Source: Nitzschia sp. DOCU1
Lineage: Eukaryota > Bacillariophyta > Bacillariophyceae > Bacillariales > Bacillariaceae
DNA length: 64,000 bases
Assembly (NCBI GenBank): GCA_951394045.1
Contig: OX595999.1
Coordinates: 62,001 to 126,000, forward strand
Direction: 5' to 3'
The notes below the pieces were generated by a model, which worked only from the letters and a program-made list of their open reading frames with translations, had not been told where the DNA came from and made no database searches. The translations under genes and the position numbers were made by a program. Numbering within the stretch: position 1 is the first letter of the stretch; each line of letters opens with the position of its first letter. Below are positions 22,434-33,700 of the stretch, piece by piece.

Positions 22434-25400
22434 TTGGCGTCAGGCTTGCCATGGGAATATTATTAGCCCTGGAAAACTCAACTCTGACTTTGAAACTGGT
22501 GTTGAGTCCGTGACCCATCATCATAACCATCATAAGCAGACTGGCCGGGATGGTCACAAACGACGTTCCCGGCGTGGCCCCACCTCCAACAGTAACCACA
22601 CTACTATGGGTACTGCTTCAGAGGAGACCGCATTGGATGACGATGATGCAAAGCCCAAGGCAATCAAACGGTCCCGTATCAGCCTTCTCAAGAGCGGCAA
22701 AGTGTTGACAGAACGAGATACCGCCAATTGACATCCTGTGGCCATAGTCCCACAGACTATGGTCACCCGACGCATTACTACGCCTAGTACATCTGGTTCC
22801 CATGTCCTCATTGCTGATGGTGGATGTGACCAGACGGTACTGGGATGCGTTTGGCGACCCATTTTTTATACAGGCAGAAAGATTATCCTCTTGGGCGCTT
22901 TGGCGGATGGCCATTCTGGTCAGTCTCTTCCCGTAGTTTCGGCTGTGGCGAAGTTGATCGACGAGAATGGTACATGCTATGGCGCTGTGGTACACGAAGG
23001 CCTATTTGTTAGTAACAAGCTACAAATAGAGTCAATGTTATCCACCTCGCAGTCTCGTAAAGCCGGATGTGCTATCGATGATTGCGACACAGAGAGCCTG
23101 GATGTACGGGGTCTACCGGGGACACAGTCATCAGTTGTTGGACAGTACACGGTACCGTTCTATTTTGATGGGTGCTCGTGTTACTATCAACTGGCAGCAA
23201 TTACTCCAGAGGAAGAAGTTACCCTACCAAAATTGGTATGGACTTCGGGTGATAAACCCTACGAGCCTGCCAAACGTCGATTTAATACTCGTCGTATTCC
23301 TTCCAAAGAGCTGAATTGGAAGCAGAACTTGGCATTTGCTCCTGATGAAGTGATTGCCCATACATTGAAGGCGACTACTCAGTTGGTTCCCACGGTGGAG
23401 GCAGAAACCAGGGAGATCATGAGAGATCATCTGGCAACTCGCCTCCCTGAGTTGCGGTACCGCCGACGCTCATCGCGTGACTATCTAGATACATTCTTTT
23501 CATCAGTCACGTCGGTCCGTGGCTACACCTGCTGGAATATGTTCTGCAGCCAAGATACACACTGCGATTATCCGGTGTTGATGCGACGTCGCTCCCAAGC
23601 TCCTCAGACTTTGCTCCCATACGTGCAGCATTGTGGCATCCCTGCCATATTGAAATCAGACAATGCTCCTGAATTCAAGGGTCGTCAATTTCTGAAGGAA
23701 CTTAATCGTTTGAAAATCCAGGCAGAGTACACCGAGCCCCACCACCCCAACCAAAACCTTGCAGAATGACGGGGTGGCATATTGAAAGCTTCTGTCGTGC
23801 ACGTATTAACAGTGGTGGGGGCTCCGTTGCAGTATTGGTGTTATGCGCTGGAGTATGTTGCAACAATTCGAAATTGCCTTGCCCGAAGGGATCTATCGTG
23901 GCGTACCCCATTCGAGAAAATGTTTGGTGATACCCCGGATATTTCACGATTCCGTTTTCCGTTTTGGTGCCCGATTTGGTACTACACGCCCAATTCATCA
24001 TTCCCATATCCTCGAATGGAACCTGGACGATTTATTGGATTTGCAGAAAATTCGGGCGATGCATTCTGCTATTTGGTTTTGACTCAACCGTCTGACCCAT
24101 CCATCGAGCCACAAGTCCTCACACGATCGGTAATCCGACGACGATTTCCTCACGAGACACAAGCAAGTGTTCCAGAGGAGCATCGTGACTGGGTGGTTTT
24201 TCGTTCCGATGGTCGGACGGTGCTGGAAGACGGTGACGTGTCTGAGTTTATTGATGAGTTGGCGGCTCAACATCCTCAGCATGAAGCTGACGCCAGTGAT
24301 GCCTTGGTTGATCCTGCTCAAGTTTTTGAGGATTCGTTAGCGCAGGTGTACGGCCCTGTATTACGGTCACCGAATCCAACGGTGAATCCAGTAGTGCTGA
24401 ATGACCCAAATGAAGGCGGTGCATCCCAAGAGTCCCTCTTGCCACAACCCCAGGCAGCTTCTACCCTGGCGGTTGTTCCAGAGGAGACGGCAGTCGCGGA
24501 TTCTTTCCTTCGGAATGAAATATCGACACAACCACGACCCGTTTGTTCTCCTGCTCCTTCTATTGCATCGGATCCAGTGCCGGTTGGAACGATCGCTGAA
24601 GACAGTCCAGATGATCTGTTCATTTCCCGCAACGATCCGATGCCGGTCACTCAAGATGATGATGAGACCGAGGATGATCCCTTATCTAACGAAGGACTAC
24701 TCAATGGGATATCTAACGATGCAGAAGCAGATTCTCCCTTTGGGGAAATGGAGGCAATCACAGGTCATGAGTTCATCGATGGTATTTTAAATTTCGAAGT
24801 GAGGTGGTCGACTGGTGGCGACATGACGGTGCCGTTCTCACAAATGAGGGAAGATTACCCCTACCAGACCGCACGGTACATACAGAGCCACAATATTGGT
24901 AGCGGGAATTCTAGCTACCAAACTGGAAAGTTCCAAAGATGGGCTCGCAATTATTTGCGAACGAGTGATAGGATTCTACGTCGGATGATCCGCATGTCTG
25001 GGATCACACTGCATCATCACGATGAAGAAACCGTCATTCGGCGGGCGTCGGCTGCATCAATTGGCAGCCATACTGCCGTGACTCGTCGTATCGTTTGTCG
25101 AGTAGCGCACACCCCAGGCGCTGTGCGAAAGAAACGCAAGACGAAGCCCGGTCGTACAAGACGCCCGTTTGAAGTGAAATATGGCGTTCGCGTCCCTCGA
25201 ACTGTGCTTGAAGCTTTCGAATTAGATAAAGCAAATGGCAATCACGAGTGGCGCGACGCGATTGAGAAAGAGTTGTCCACTCTTATCAAAATGGGATGTT
25301 TTGAGTTCAAGGACCCCGGATACAAGCCAGGCCCCGAGTATCAATTTGCTCCCCTCCGGATGATTTTTGAAGTCAAACCGGACGGCCGCAAGAAAGGCCG

Positions 25401-26853
25401 GTATGTTGCTGGTGGCCACGTTGTTGATAGCTCCGGCATTTCTACACGATCAACGGTGGTCAAAAGCATCAGTTCTAGACTATTGGACTTGATTGCTCAT
25501 CGAGATAACCTGAAGATTTTGTGTGGAGACGTTGGCAATGCGTTCATCACTGCCCCGTGCATGGAGCAAGTATATTCGCGAGCAGGTCCCGAGTTTGGTG
25601 AACGCAGCGATTGCATCATGCTGATAAAGAAGGCCCTCTATGGTTTGTCTTCGAGTAGCCGGGCATTCAGGGCATTTTTTGCTGACTTCCTACGTTCTCT
25701 TGGATTCATCCCAACCAAGTATGATCGCGATGTATGGATGCGATTCAGGGATTCACGAGACGGCTACGATTACATCTGCACTCACGTGGATGATTTCAAA
25801 GTGGTAGCTCGTGACCCACAACAATGGGTTGACGCGATTGCTTCTAAATTTACACTGAAGTCAAGCGGCCCACCCTTGTACTACCTTGGTAATGATTACC
25901 AATGGAGTCCGAGTGAGGGTGCGTGGGTTTTGGGATCACACACATATACAGCAGAATGCATTCGCCGTATTGAAGCTTTCTTGCCGGAGGGTACGTTCTT
26001 GACTCCCAAATACACACCACTCCCGTCGGAATGCCAACCAGAATTGGATGATACCCCCCTCCTTGACGATGCAGGTGTTAAGACATACCAGCAGTTGATT
26101 GGTATGGCACAGTGGGCAGCATCGATTGGCCGATTGGATATTGCATTCGCGATTTCTTCGCTCAGTCGTTTCTCTGCCAACCCACGTCAAGGCCACTTGG
26201 AGCTGGTGTTCAATCTCTTTGGCTACCTCAAGCGGTTCCCGAACAAACGGCTAGTTTTGGAATCCCGTCCCCTTGTGATCGATCCGGAACTTCTTCGCCA
26301 AGAATCATTCCATCCAGATTTTTTGGATGACTACCCGGACGCTCGAGAGGAAGTGGATCCCAATTTCCCTGCCGCCTTCGGTCCCGAACTTGAATCCTCT
26401 GTTTTCTTCGATGCGGACCATGCACACGACCAGAAGACCCGCCGATCAATCACCGGAATCATTGTCATGGTTGGTTGTACTCCGGTCGCTGTCATCAGCA
26501 AGCGACAAGGTTGCATTGCCACCTCAACCTACTGTGCAGAATTCGTTGCCATGCGTTCTGCTGTCGAAGAGGCAATTTCCATTCGGTACATGTTGCGATG
26601 CCTGGGAGTCCCTGTTACTAAGCCCACGAATTTGTATGGCGATAACAAAGGATCCATCCAGTCCGCCAACATTCCCGATGGTATTTTAAAGAAGAAAGCC
26701 ATTGCCATCGCATACCACTATGTCCGTGAAGCCGTGGCGGCCAAGATCGTCAATGTCATACACGTTTTCTCCCACGAGAATTTTGCCGACATTTGTACGA
26801 AACCGTTGACCAAGCACGTGTTCCACCACTTGGTGGACGGATTGATGGCCTAA
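22324..26853 (+). pseudogene. pol: copia pol polyprotein with two in-frame TGA codons
   Basis: One frame (+1 relative to gag), open from 22324 to the stop at 26851-26853 except for TGA at 22729-22731 and 23767-23769. Domains in order: a basic leader; protease with LIADGGCDQTVLG (active-site Asp-Gly-Gly); integrase core with DTFF (about 23488), LKSDNAPEFKG (about 23656) and the Glu of HHPNQNLAE directly before the second TGA; a long acidic linker; reverse transcriptase with GDVGNAFITA and THVDDF (about 25783-25800); RNase H with FFDADHAHD, TSTYCAEF and YGDNKGSIQ. No HHCC zinc finger seen before the integrase. The frame is otherwise undamaged, so the TGAs are either recent mutations or suppressed. 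Confidence 0.9.
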
Positions 26854-26964
26854 GTATTATGGCTGATTGTTGGACGATGTTTGGACTCACTCTTGGTTCC
26901 CACTCTTGCTCCTGGCTTGAGAGGAGGCTTGGAGGTCCTGTCCCTCTTCGCTTACTACGTAGCC

Positions 26965-26972
26965 GAAGAGGA
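26965..26972 (+). promoter_or_regulatory. polypurine tract
   Basis: gaagagga directly before the right LTR (the purine run continues into gg), the usual plus-strand primer position. Confidence 0.7.
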
Positions 26973-27113
26973 GGTCAGGATCGACTAGCTCGACCAGGTA
27001 GTCGGCTGACGTGGCCTCAGAGGCACCAGGACCATCCAATCTGGTCGATGCCGATGAGCCTCCGACGCCGTAGTTAACACCCTAACACTAGAGCTCACTC
27101 TTATCTCCTGACA
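26973..27113 (+). repeat. right LTR
   Basis: 141 bp ending tctcctgaca. Its first base is g where the left LTR has t; the remaining 139 shared bases are identical. Confidence 0.93.
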
Positions 27114-27118
27114 CTCGG
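27114..27118. repeat. target-site duplication, right
   Basis: ctcgg, matching 19455-19459. Confidence 0.95.
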
Positions 27119-28194
27119 ATATCCGTCGGTAAATAGTTCTTGTTGCGACTTTACGCTAGCACACATACCAATTCTTTGGGTGGAAAGTACGATGCCAAAT
27201 GTTGGACCAAGATATCGGCCGCATCGTTACTAGGAGCCGCCAAAAGAATGCGGCATGGCGTATTTCCTTGCTGGAGTGCCAGCTGATAAACAGTTTCCAC
27301 CACGCAGGTTGTCTTGCCTGTACCGGGAGGGCAAAACAAAATGTAGGGCAAGGGATTTCCTCCACCAAAATGAACAATTCGATGAATAGCTAGCTTTTGC
27401 TCCTCATTCAAGTTGCGATTGGCAAAAGAAAGTTTAGGATGTTGTCGCTGATCGTGTTGTTCTTGACGCTTTCGCTCACTTCTCCATTCTTCGACAATCT
27501 GGTGTGTTGGTTCCAGCATGGAAGTTCCCAAATGTTTCTTGGCGAATTCTCGACAAGCCTTGTGAGACGTTCGAATCGTTGTTCGCGAAAACGTAAAGCG
27601 GATCAAATCGACACGGTCCAAGGAAGGACTAAACTTGGAGGCAAACGACTTGGGAACTTGCAAAATCACCTGTAGTAGTTGTGTTGCATGTACTCTACCC
27701 TTGTACAATTGTCCCTTCCAAGTCATGTTTACCATATCGCCACGCAAGACAGAGGGTCGACCTTCGGCAAGACCCGGAACATGCAAGGCAAACATGGAAT
27801 TGGGCACCTTGTGGAGTGGAACATTTTCCATGTCAAACATTTGAATATCCAACAGACTCTGGCATTCGCCGACGTACAAGAGTTGAGACCAATATGCACC
27901 ATAGTCCTTTAGTTGGGACTTTGGTTTCGCAGTTTCTTCGTCTTCTTGGCCGTCTTGGTCAGATCCTTCCTTCTTGTAGCGGGTAGTAGCCTCTGTCGTT
28001 TTGGGCGACCATTCCAAACTATCCAATACCCTTTCCATTTCATCGGTTTGAATCCAATCAATGGTTTCCTTGGGAATACGATATCTACCAAGCGTTTTGA
28101 ATCCACTCGTCGATTCATTACCGCCGCCTTGTTTCTTTTTCTTTTTCTCTTGTCCTTCCGGCCAATGAATCACCAACTGTTTTTCATTGTCACC
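27119..28194 (-). pseudogene. middle part of helicase copy 1 (no N-terminus)
   Basis: Matches the part of the full-length copy from GGDNEKQLVIHW to the segment before motif II. It starts at the duplication breakpoint, so roughly the first 430 residues are missing. The P-loop reads CPPGTGKT instead of GPPGTGKT in copy 2, a change at a normally strict Walker A glycine, and Arg in the KELVRVLA segment is Cys. The same in-frame TAA as in copy 2 is present (27151-27153). This copy is truncated, mutated and split from its C-terminal half at 18250-19459. Confidence 0.9.
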
Positions 28195-28198
28195 CCCT

Positions 28199-29302
28199 GC
28201 CTTCGATCGTCCCCGCAGAAATCTTCCCAAGATTGGAAAGGCCACGCGAGGAAGAGAGTGCCAGCAAGATGCCGTTTTTTCGCAGAGCATAGCGCCAGTT
28301 TTTCGACGATCACGGGCGATCATGAAACAGAGAAAGGTTCTGTCGTCCCCGAACCGTCGGTTTGTAAGGCCTATTTGAAGTGAGAAAGCATCCGCTCTAT
28401 CATACAAACGCGGCACCGGGTAGCTACAGGTAGGAAACACCCATTGTGAGGCGCTATTCATGCCGAATTGCTTGTCGATAAATATTCAGCAAAACGCAAT
28501 TTTAAATACTGTACTGCAACCTCATGAAAACGTAAAACTCTATGCCCCCTTGTCGTCAGACCCTTCGGTTCTATATTCCGAAATGATCTCCAAAATCGAA
28601 GTCTGTGCATTTTTGCATTCGTTCAATAAACAACCAATTTGACTAATATCCACATTGTGTCTTGTTCAAATTTCAAGGAACAAGCGCCGATTGCATATCT
28701 GTTGTGTAATTCAACTTGAAGTCATGCTCACAGAATGTAACCCTTAAATGATCGTAGCAAACGTTTGATTTCCCAGCCCCTGCGAACTCTAGGGAAGCAC
28801 TTTCTGGTAGTCCGAATGCATTCTACGATTATTTTACCAAGTGCGGTATTTCAGAAGAAGTTCTTTTTATTTTCCCGGATGGGGTGATTTGGTATGTAAT
28901 TTGTTGATGAAAGCACTGTGTTTTACCGCGCTTTCACCCCTTCAGCGGCATGCTAAAGCAGTCTCCATCCCTGGAACGAGGAGGAATCGCTGAGATAAGT
29001 ATCAGGCAAGAATGAGTCCAGCTGTTTGTTCGCTTCATTTAACGATCGTTTAAAGTTGTTCAAGAAGGCTACAAGGAAACGACATTCGATAAGAAGGATG
29101 CCACGCAATTAAGAATGGACTACTGGGCCGGAAGCCATTTCTTTTCCCGAACACATAGTACCATTGATTGTGCATATGGCGCTGAATTACAATGCGCGTG
29201 CATCCACATCGGTGATGGCGCAACATCCCAAATGGAAGGAAACGCACGGTGTCATCATAAAATTGCTTTTGACGAAACTTCCGCTCATAAATTTCAGTGA
29301 GG
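28199..29302. other. spacer ahead of the second HSF copy
   Basis: Duplicate of 15701-16832, with several small deletions. The 60-codon ATG frame at 28460-28642 is the partner of 15964-16146. Confidence 0.45.
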
Positions 29303-30283
29303 ATGATAATGAACATTGATCTATCGACATGCAGCTTCCCTTTCAGGTTGTATCATATGCTGGAAGAAGCCCCCAGGGCAGGATTTGCGCACATCGTTTC
29401 ATGGTTACCTGAAGGGAACGGATTCGTTGTACACGACCGGGAAAAGTTCTCTGATCATGTGATGAAGACATTCTTTTCTCACACCAAATGGAAGTCGTTC
29501 CTTCGACAGCTTAATCTGTACTCCTTTCAACGACTGTCCAAACGTGGTCCTGGAAAAGGAAGCTGCTACGCCCACCCATCCTTGATCCGCGGGCAGATCG
29601 ATAAATGCAAACACATTCAACGAACGCACGTTTCGTCACAGGCCAATGATGCATCATCCGTCAAGAAGACCAAGGAAACTGTTTTGGACACTGGTGCGGC
29701 GTTCTCTAAACAGGGGGATATCGATTTTTCTGCGCTCTTTGTTCCTGGTGAGCAACGTAGTAGTACACCTCGGGGCGGTTTTGGTGCCACAAGCATACTG
29801 AAAGATATCGACCCAACGTTCTTCCTTGCCGACGAGAAAATGACACCTTCGGCTGGCTTTCTTGTTCCTCCCCCACCTGATGCATCTAAATCTACAGGGG
29901 GGGACGACAACATTCATCGTCTTCTCCTAGGCACCGTATCAGCAGGAGTATCCCCAGCAGCATCGAGGAAGAAGAAGGGTGACAGCAAGGAGAAGAATCT
30001 GTCACAACACCAGAAAAATATGGCTGATGAGGCTCTTGTGATGGCTGTCAAGGGCATCGAAGGCTCACTTGACTACCTGCTAGAGTGTGAGCAGTCCTCT
30101 TCGGTCGCTCTTTCGCCTGATCCAATCGATGCTGCATCAGCGTCGTCTTCTTCAGGAAATTTACTAGACGATCCTCCTCGAAGAAACCAAGACCGAAGCA
30201 ATTTCTCACCAGATATGGTAGATGCGATCGTTTCGATCTTCTTGGGTGAGCATAGGGGCGGGGCAACAACAACAAGCGGTTAA
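29303..30283 (+). CDS. HSF-type DNA-binding protein, tandem copy 2
   Basis: 326 residues from the ATG at 29303. Same architecture as copy 1: N-terminal HSF winged helix (FPFRLYHMLEEAPRAGFA, WKSFLRQLNLYSFQRL), Lys linker, Ser/Pro-rich segments, and the helical piece QKNMADEALVMAVKG. The DNA-binding domain is identical to copy 1, while the linker and tail differ (for example LVPPPPDAS for LAPPPDAS, a tail shortened before RRNQDRSNF). This pattern suggests selection kept DNA binding in both copies. Confidence 0.9.
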   Translation: MIMNIDLSTCSFPFRLYHMLEEAPRAGFAHIVSWLPEGNGFVVHDREKFSDHVMKTFFSHTKWKSFLRQLNLYSFQRLSKRGPGKGSCYAHPSLIRGQIDKCKHIQRTHVSSQANDASSVKKTKETVLDTGAAFSKQGDIDFSALFVPGEQRSSTPRGGFGATSILKDIDPTFFLADEKMTPSAGFLVPPPPDASKSTGGDDNIHRLLLGTVSAGVSPAASRKKKGDSKEKNLSQHQKNMADEALVMAVKGIEGSLDYLLECEQSSSVALSPDPIDAASASSSSGNLLDDPPRRNQDRSNFSPDMVDAIVSIFLGEHRGGATTTSG

Positions 30284-30717
30284 ACAAGAAGCAGACGCAG
30301 GCATAACAAGAACATGGACAAGGGGCAGCACCAGCAACGGGGTGTTGTTGCTGCGGCCCGCGGCCGTCACGATTCTTCGACAATTTTACACACCAGAAGA
30401 ACAATGTATAAAGTAGCGGCATATGAGTTGGAGTCAGTTACTAACAACGATCTTAGAGATCAAACTACTAGTAGCTTGTTGGGGGAGTATAGTAGCAGCT
30501 TGTGGTGATAGCCAACTAACAGCAGCCACTCTGCAATGCTGTGGCCTGACTCTGCCGGGTACTTGCGCACTTCTTGTAGTACAGAAGATTTGTTAGTACA
30601 TGCCTCTCCACGACGAGGAGAGTATCGTAGTGGGAATCGCAGCAGCATCAGCCCTTGCCTTCATTCGGCGGCGTCGACAATGGTCTGCGACATCGATCGA
30701 CGACGTTCTACCGAGTA
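30284..30717. other. spacer between HSF copy 2 and the helicase
   Basis: Convergent 3' ends; counterpart of 17817-18249, with an extra short repeat (tagcagcttgt region near 30470-30505). No gene called. Confidence 0.4.
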
Positions 30718-33700
30718 CTACTCTTCTCGGTTGACATATGCGAATGTTTCTTCGGATTGGACCATTTCCCACGACGCCGACATGGACGGTTTAGTTTTGC
30801 TTGATCCTCGAACTATTTCATCGCCGGCTTCGTCGTTGTCATCATCGTCGTCGTTCTCTGACACAGAGGCTGGATCCCAGGCTTCTCCGGCCCAAGCTCC
30901 ATTCTCGCGGCAGTACTTCAGAAATGGAAGCCAGTTATCCTTGTCCAAGGCTAGAACGGAAGGGCATCCAATCACAATCAGGAGTGCCTTGGCACGGGTA
31001 ATAGCCACGTTGAACCTTTTGGGGTGGGCGACAAACCCGAGATTGTAACGAATATCGTGATTTAGATAGATTTCTGGTTCGGCCCGTACCGTCGACACAA
31101 TAATGATTCTTCGTTCTTGCCCTTGAAAGACCTCGACAGAGCCAACTTTGATTTCATGTCGAGGGTGAACGACCTCCAGCGCGGATCTGATCTTTTGCGC
31201 TTGTCGAGCATAGGGAGTGATGATGCCAATGTCGTCGTAGCTCAGGGGAGGTCTGGTCTCTTTGAGTAACAAGTCGACATAGGCCACAACCTGTTGGGCT
31301 TCCTCCGGATTAAACCACGACGGAGAGTTGCCTTCACGCTGATTCGAGCCCTTGATGGAATGAAACAGTATAGGAAGACCTGGCTTTGGGAGATGCTCCC
31401 ACTTGGCCAGCCCATGCGTCACCATCTTGTCTCCACAGCACTGAAGATCGCCATCGTAAAACATTTCGTTCGGGAGCTTTAAGATAGAAGGATGTGATCG
31501 ATAGTTTCGAACCAACTTGGTCAACAGATCGTCTGGATATTTGCCGGTTTCGGGGTCTCGCTGATACACCGCTCGCTGACAAAGACGTTCCATGTAGGAG
31601 ACGCCTAGACCGTAGGCTTCACAGATTTTCGATGTAGTAATAGGTCCCAGTTGCTTTGGATCTCCCGCCAAGATGAGTTTGCCTCCGCCGCCAGGGCCAT
31701 TCTTTGAAAGTAAAGATGCAGCTAACGCAACCAACTCGGGTTCTGTCGCATGTCCAGCTTCGTCCACGCAAATCACATCGAAATGACCACGTGGTACCCC
31801 CATGTAGACAAAGCGAGCTGACAAATTTACTGTGGCCACCACGATGCGAGCCTTGCGGATCTCTTTGACCAACTTGGCCTCATATTCGCCGTCGTGTTCT
31901 TCTTCCGTTTGACTAGCATAGGCTCGGATATCCGTCGGTAAATAGTTCTTGTTGCGACTTTACGCTAGCACACGTACCAATTCTTTGGGTGGAAAGTACG
32001 ATGCCAAATGTTGGACCAAGATATCGGCCGCATCGTTACTAGGAGCCGCCAAAAGAATGCGGCATGGCGTATTTCCTTGCTGGAGTGCCAGCTGATAAAC
32101 AGTTTCCACCACGCAGGTTGTCTTGCCTGTACCGGGAGGACCAAACAAAATGTAGGGCAAGGGATTTCCTCCGCCAAAATGAACAATTCGATGAATAGCT
32201 AGCTTTTGCTCCTCATTCAAGTTGCGATTGGCAAAAGAAAGTTTAGGATGTTGTCGCTGATCGTGTTGTTCTTGACGCTTTCGCTCACTTCTCCATTCTT
32301 CGACAATCTCGTGTGTTGGTTCCAGCATGGAAGTTCCCAAATGTTTCTTGGCGAATTCTCGACAAGCCTTGTGAGACGTTCGAATCGTTGTTCGCGAAAA
32401 CGTAAAGCGGATCAAATCGACACGGTCCAAGGAAGGACTAAACTTGGAGGCAAACGACTTGGGAACTTGCAAAATCACCTGTAGTAGTTGTGTTGCATGT
32501 ACTCGACCCTTGTACAATTGTCCCTTCCAAGTCATGTTTACCATATCGCCACGCAAGACAGAGGGTCGACCTTCGGCAAGACCCGGAACATGCAAGGCAA
32601 ACATGGAATTGGGCACCTTGTGGAGTGGAACATTTTCCATGTCAAACATTTGAATATCCAACAGACTCTGGCATTCGCCGACGTACAAGAGTTGAGACCA
32701 ATAGGCGCCATAGTCCTTTAGTTGGGACTTTGGTTTCGCAGTTTCTTCGTCTTCTTGGCCGTCTTGGTCAGATCCTTCCTTCTTGTAGCGGGTAGTAGCC
32801 TCTGTCGTTTTGGGCGACCATTCCAAACTATCCAATACCCTTTCCATTTCATCGGTTTGAATCCAATCAATGGTTTCCTTGGGAATACGATATCTACCAA
32901 GCGTTTTGAATCCACTCGTCGATTCATTACCGCCGCCTTGTTTCTTTTTCTTTTTCTCTTGTCCTTCCGGCCAATGAATCACCAACTGTTTTTCATTGTC
33001 ACCACCCTTTTGTTTTCGCGGAGACGAATTGAAGACATCTAATTTGGCCAATGGTTGACGATTTCGTGGTTTGGGTTGATAGGGCGTGGAAACTTGCAGA
33101 ACGGCTTGAATGGCTGGATTTCCACACGAAATCGCCAAGGAACGTCCAATCCCAAAGGTACCCACGGAATCATGTTCCATTGTGACATGAAATTGCATTC
33201 TCAAGAGACCAATCTGCGCCGGTGGTTTCAACTTGTAGGCCAACACCATACGTTTCGTTTGGTTGGTAGGTGATACTAATTCCATGGGCAAATGCTCCAA
33301 GATGGAAACTGTATCCGGTGCTACGGGTACCAGCCAATGAGCATGAGATCCTCGAACTTCAATGTCTTCGATTTGGATATTAGCAGCGATATCTTCGAGT
33401 TCCATGGATGTCGCCGCCGCAATTTCCAAATAGATCATTTTTTCTTGACCTATCGAGGCTTGAATAGAACTAGAAGACGTTTGTTCCTCTCTCTTGTCGT
33501 CCGTAAAGACTCGTAACGATACACCGTGCTTGTCTTGTTCCGTTTGTAAATGTTGCGCCAAGAGTACTTGACGCGTATTCTGGAAGTCTTCCGTGGTAGG
33601 AAAGGTTTGGAGGTCACGATCGACCACTCGTACCACAATCATATTGGCATTCTTGTTACGCTTTGAGGAGCGAATCCATTTATGGTACCGCATTCGGACC

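Larger units (their letters stand above)
19460..27113 (+). mobile_element. Ty1/copia LTR retrotransposon, young insertion
   Basis: A 7,654-bp element with direct 141-bp LTRs (outer ends TG and CA, inverted 8-bp termini tgtcagga/tcctgaca), a 5-bp target-site duplication, gag, and pol in the order protease, integrase, reverse transcriptase, RNase H, which defines the copia group. The LTRs are identical over 139 bp. A 1.6-kb leader precedes gag, and a polypurine tract (gaagaggagg) abuts the right LTR. It sits inside helicase copy 1. Pol carries two in-frame TGA codons, so autonomy is doubtful. Sequence style (DTFF before the integrase, AERRGG-like segment) recalls diatom CoDi elements (from knowledge, not a search). 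Confidence 0.95.
15701..28194. repeat. tandem segmental duplication, unit 1 (interrupted by a retrotransposon)
   Basis: From gccttcgatcgtcccggcag at 15701 to about 28194 the sequence matches 28199-33003, apart from the inserted element 19460-27113. Without the element and its extra 5-bp site the unit is about 4.83 kb, against 4.81 kb for unit 2. The junction at 28190-28200 (ttgtcacc, then ccctg, then ccttcgatcg) joins the middle of the helicase gene directly to sequence upstream of the HSF gene, as expected for a head-to-tail tandem duplication with almost no microhomology. Confidence 0.9.
28199..33003. repeat. tandem segmental duplication, unit 2 (uninterrupted)
   Basis: About 4.8 kb homologous to unit 1 (15701-28194 without the element). 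It covers the HSF upstream region, HSF copy 2 and most of the helicase. Identity is very high in coding parts, with scattered substitutions and small indels in spacers. To the right the helicase continues into unique N-terminal sequence (33004-34257), showing this is the end that kept the whole gene. Confidence 0.9.

Noticed and set aside
24401..24790. Frame inside the pol acidic linker
   Set aside because: Shadow of the real pol frame.
31890..31975. Intron from gtacgtgtg to gctag that would remove the helicase TAA
   Set aside because: The 65-nt length would shift the reading frame, and the uninterrupted frame across the stop matches the helicase family better.
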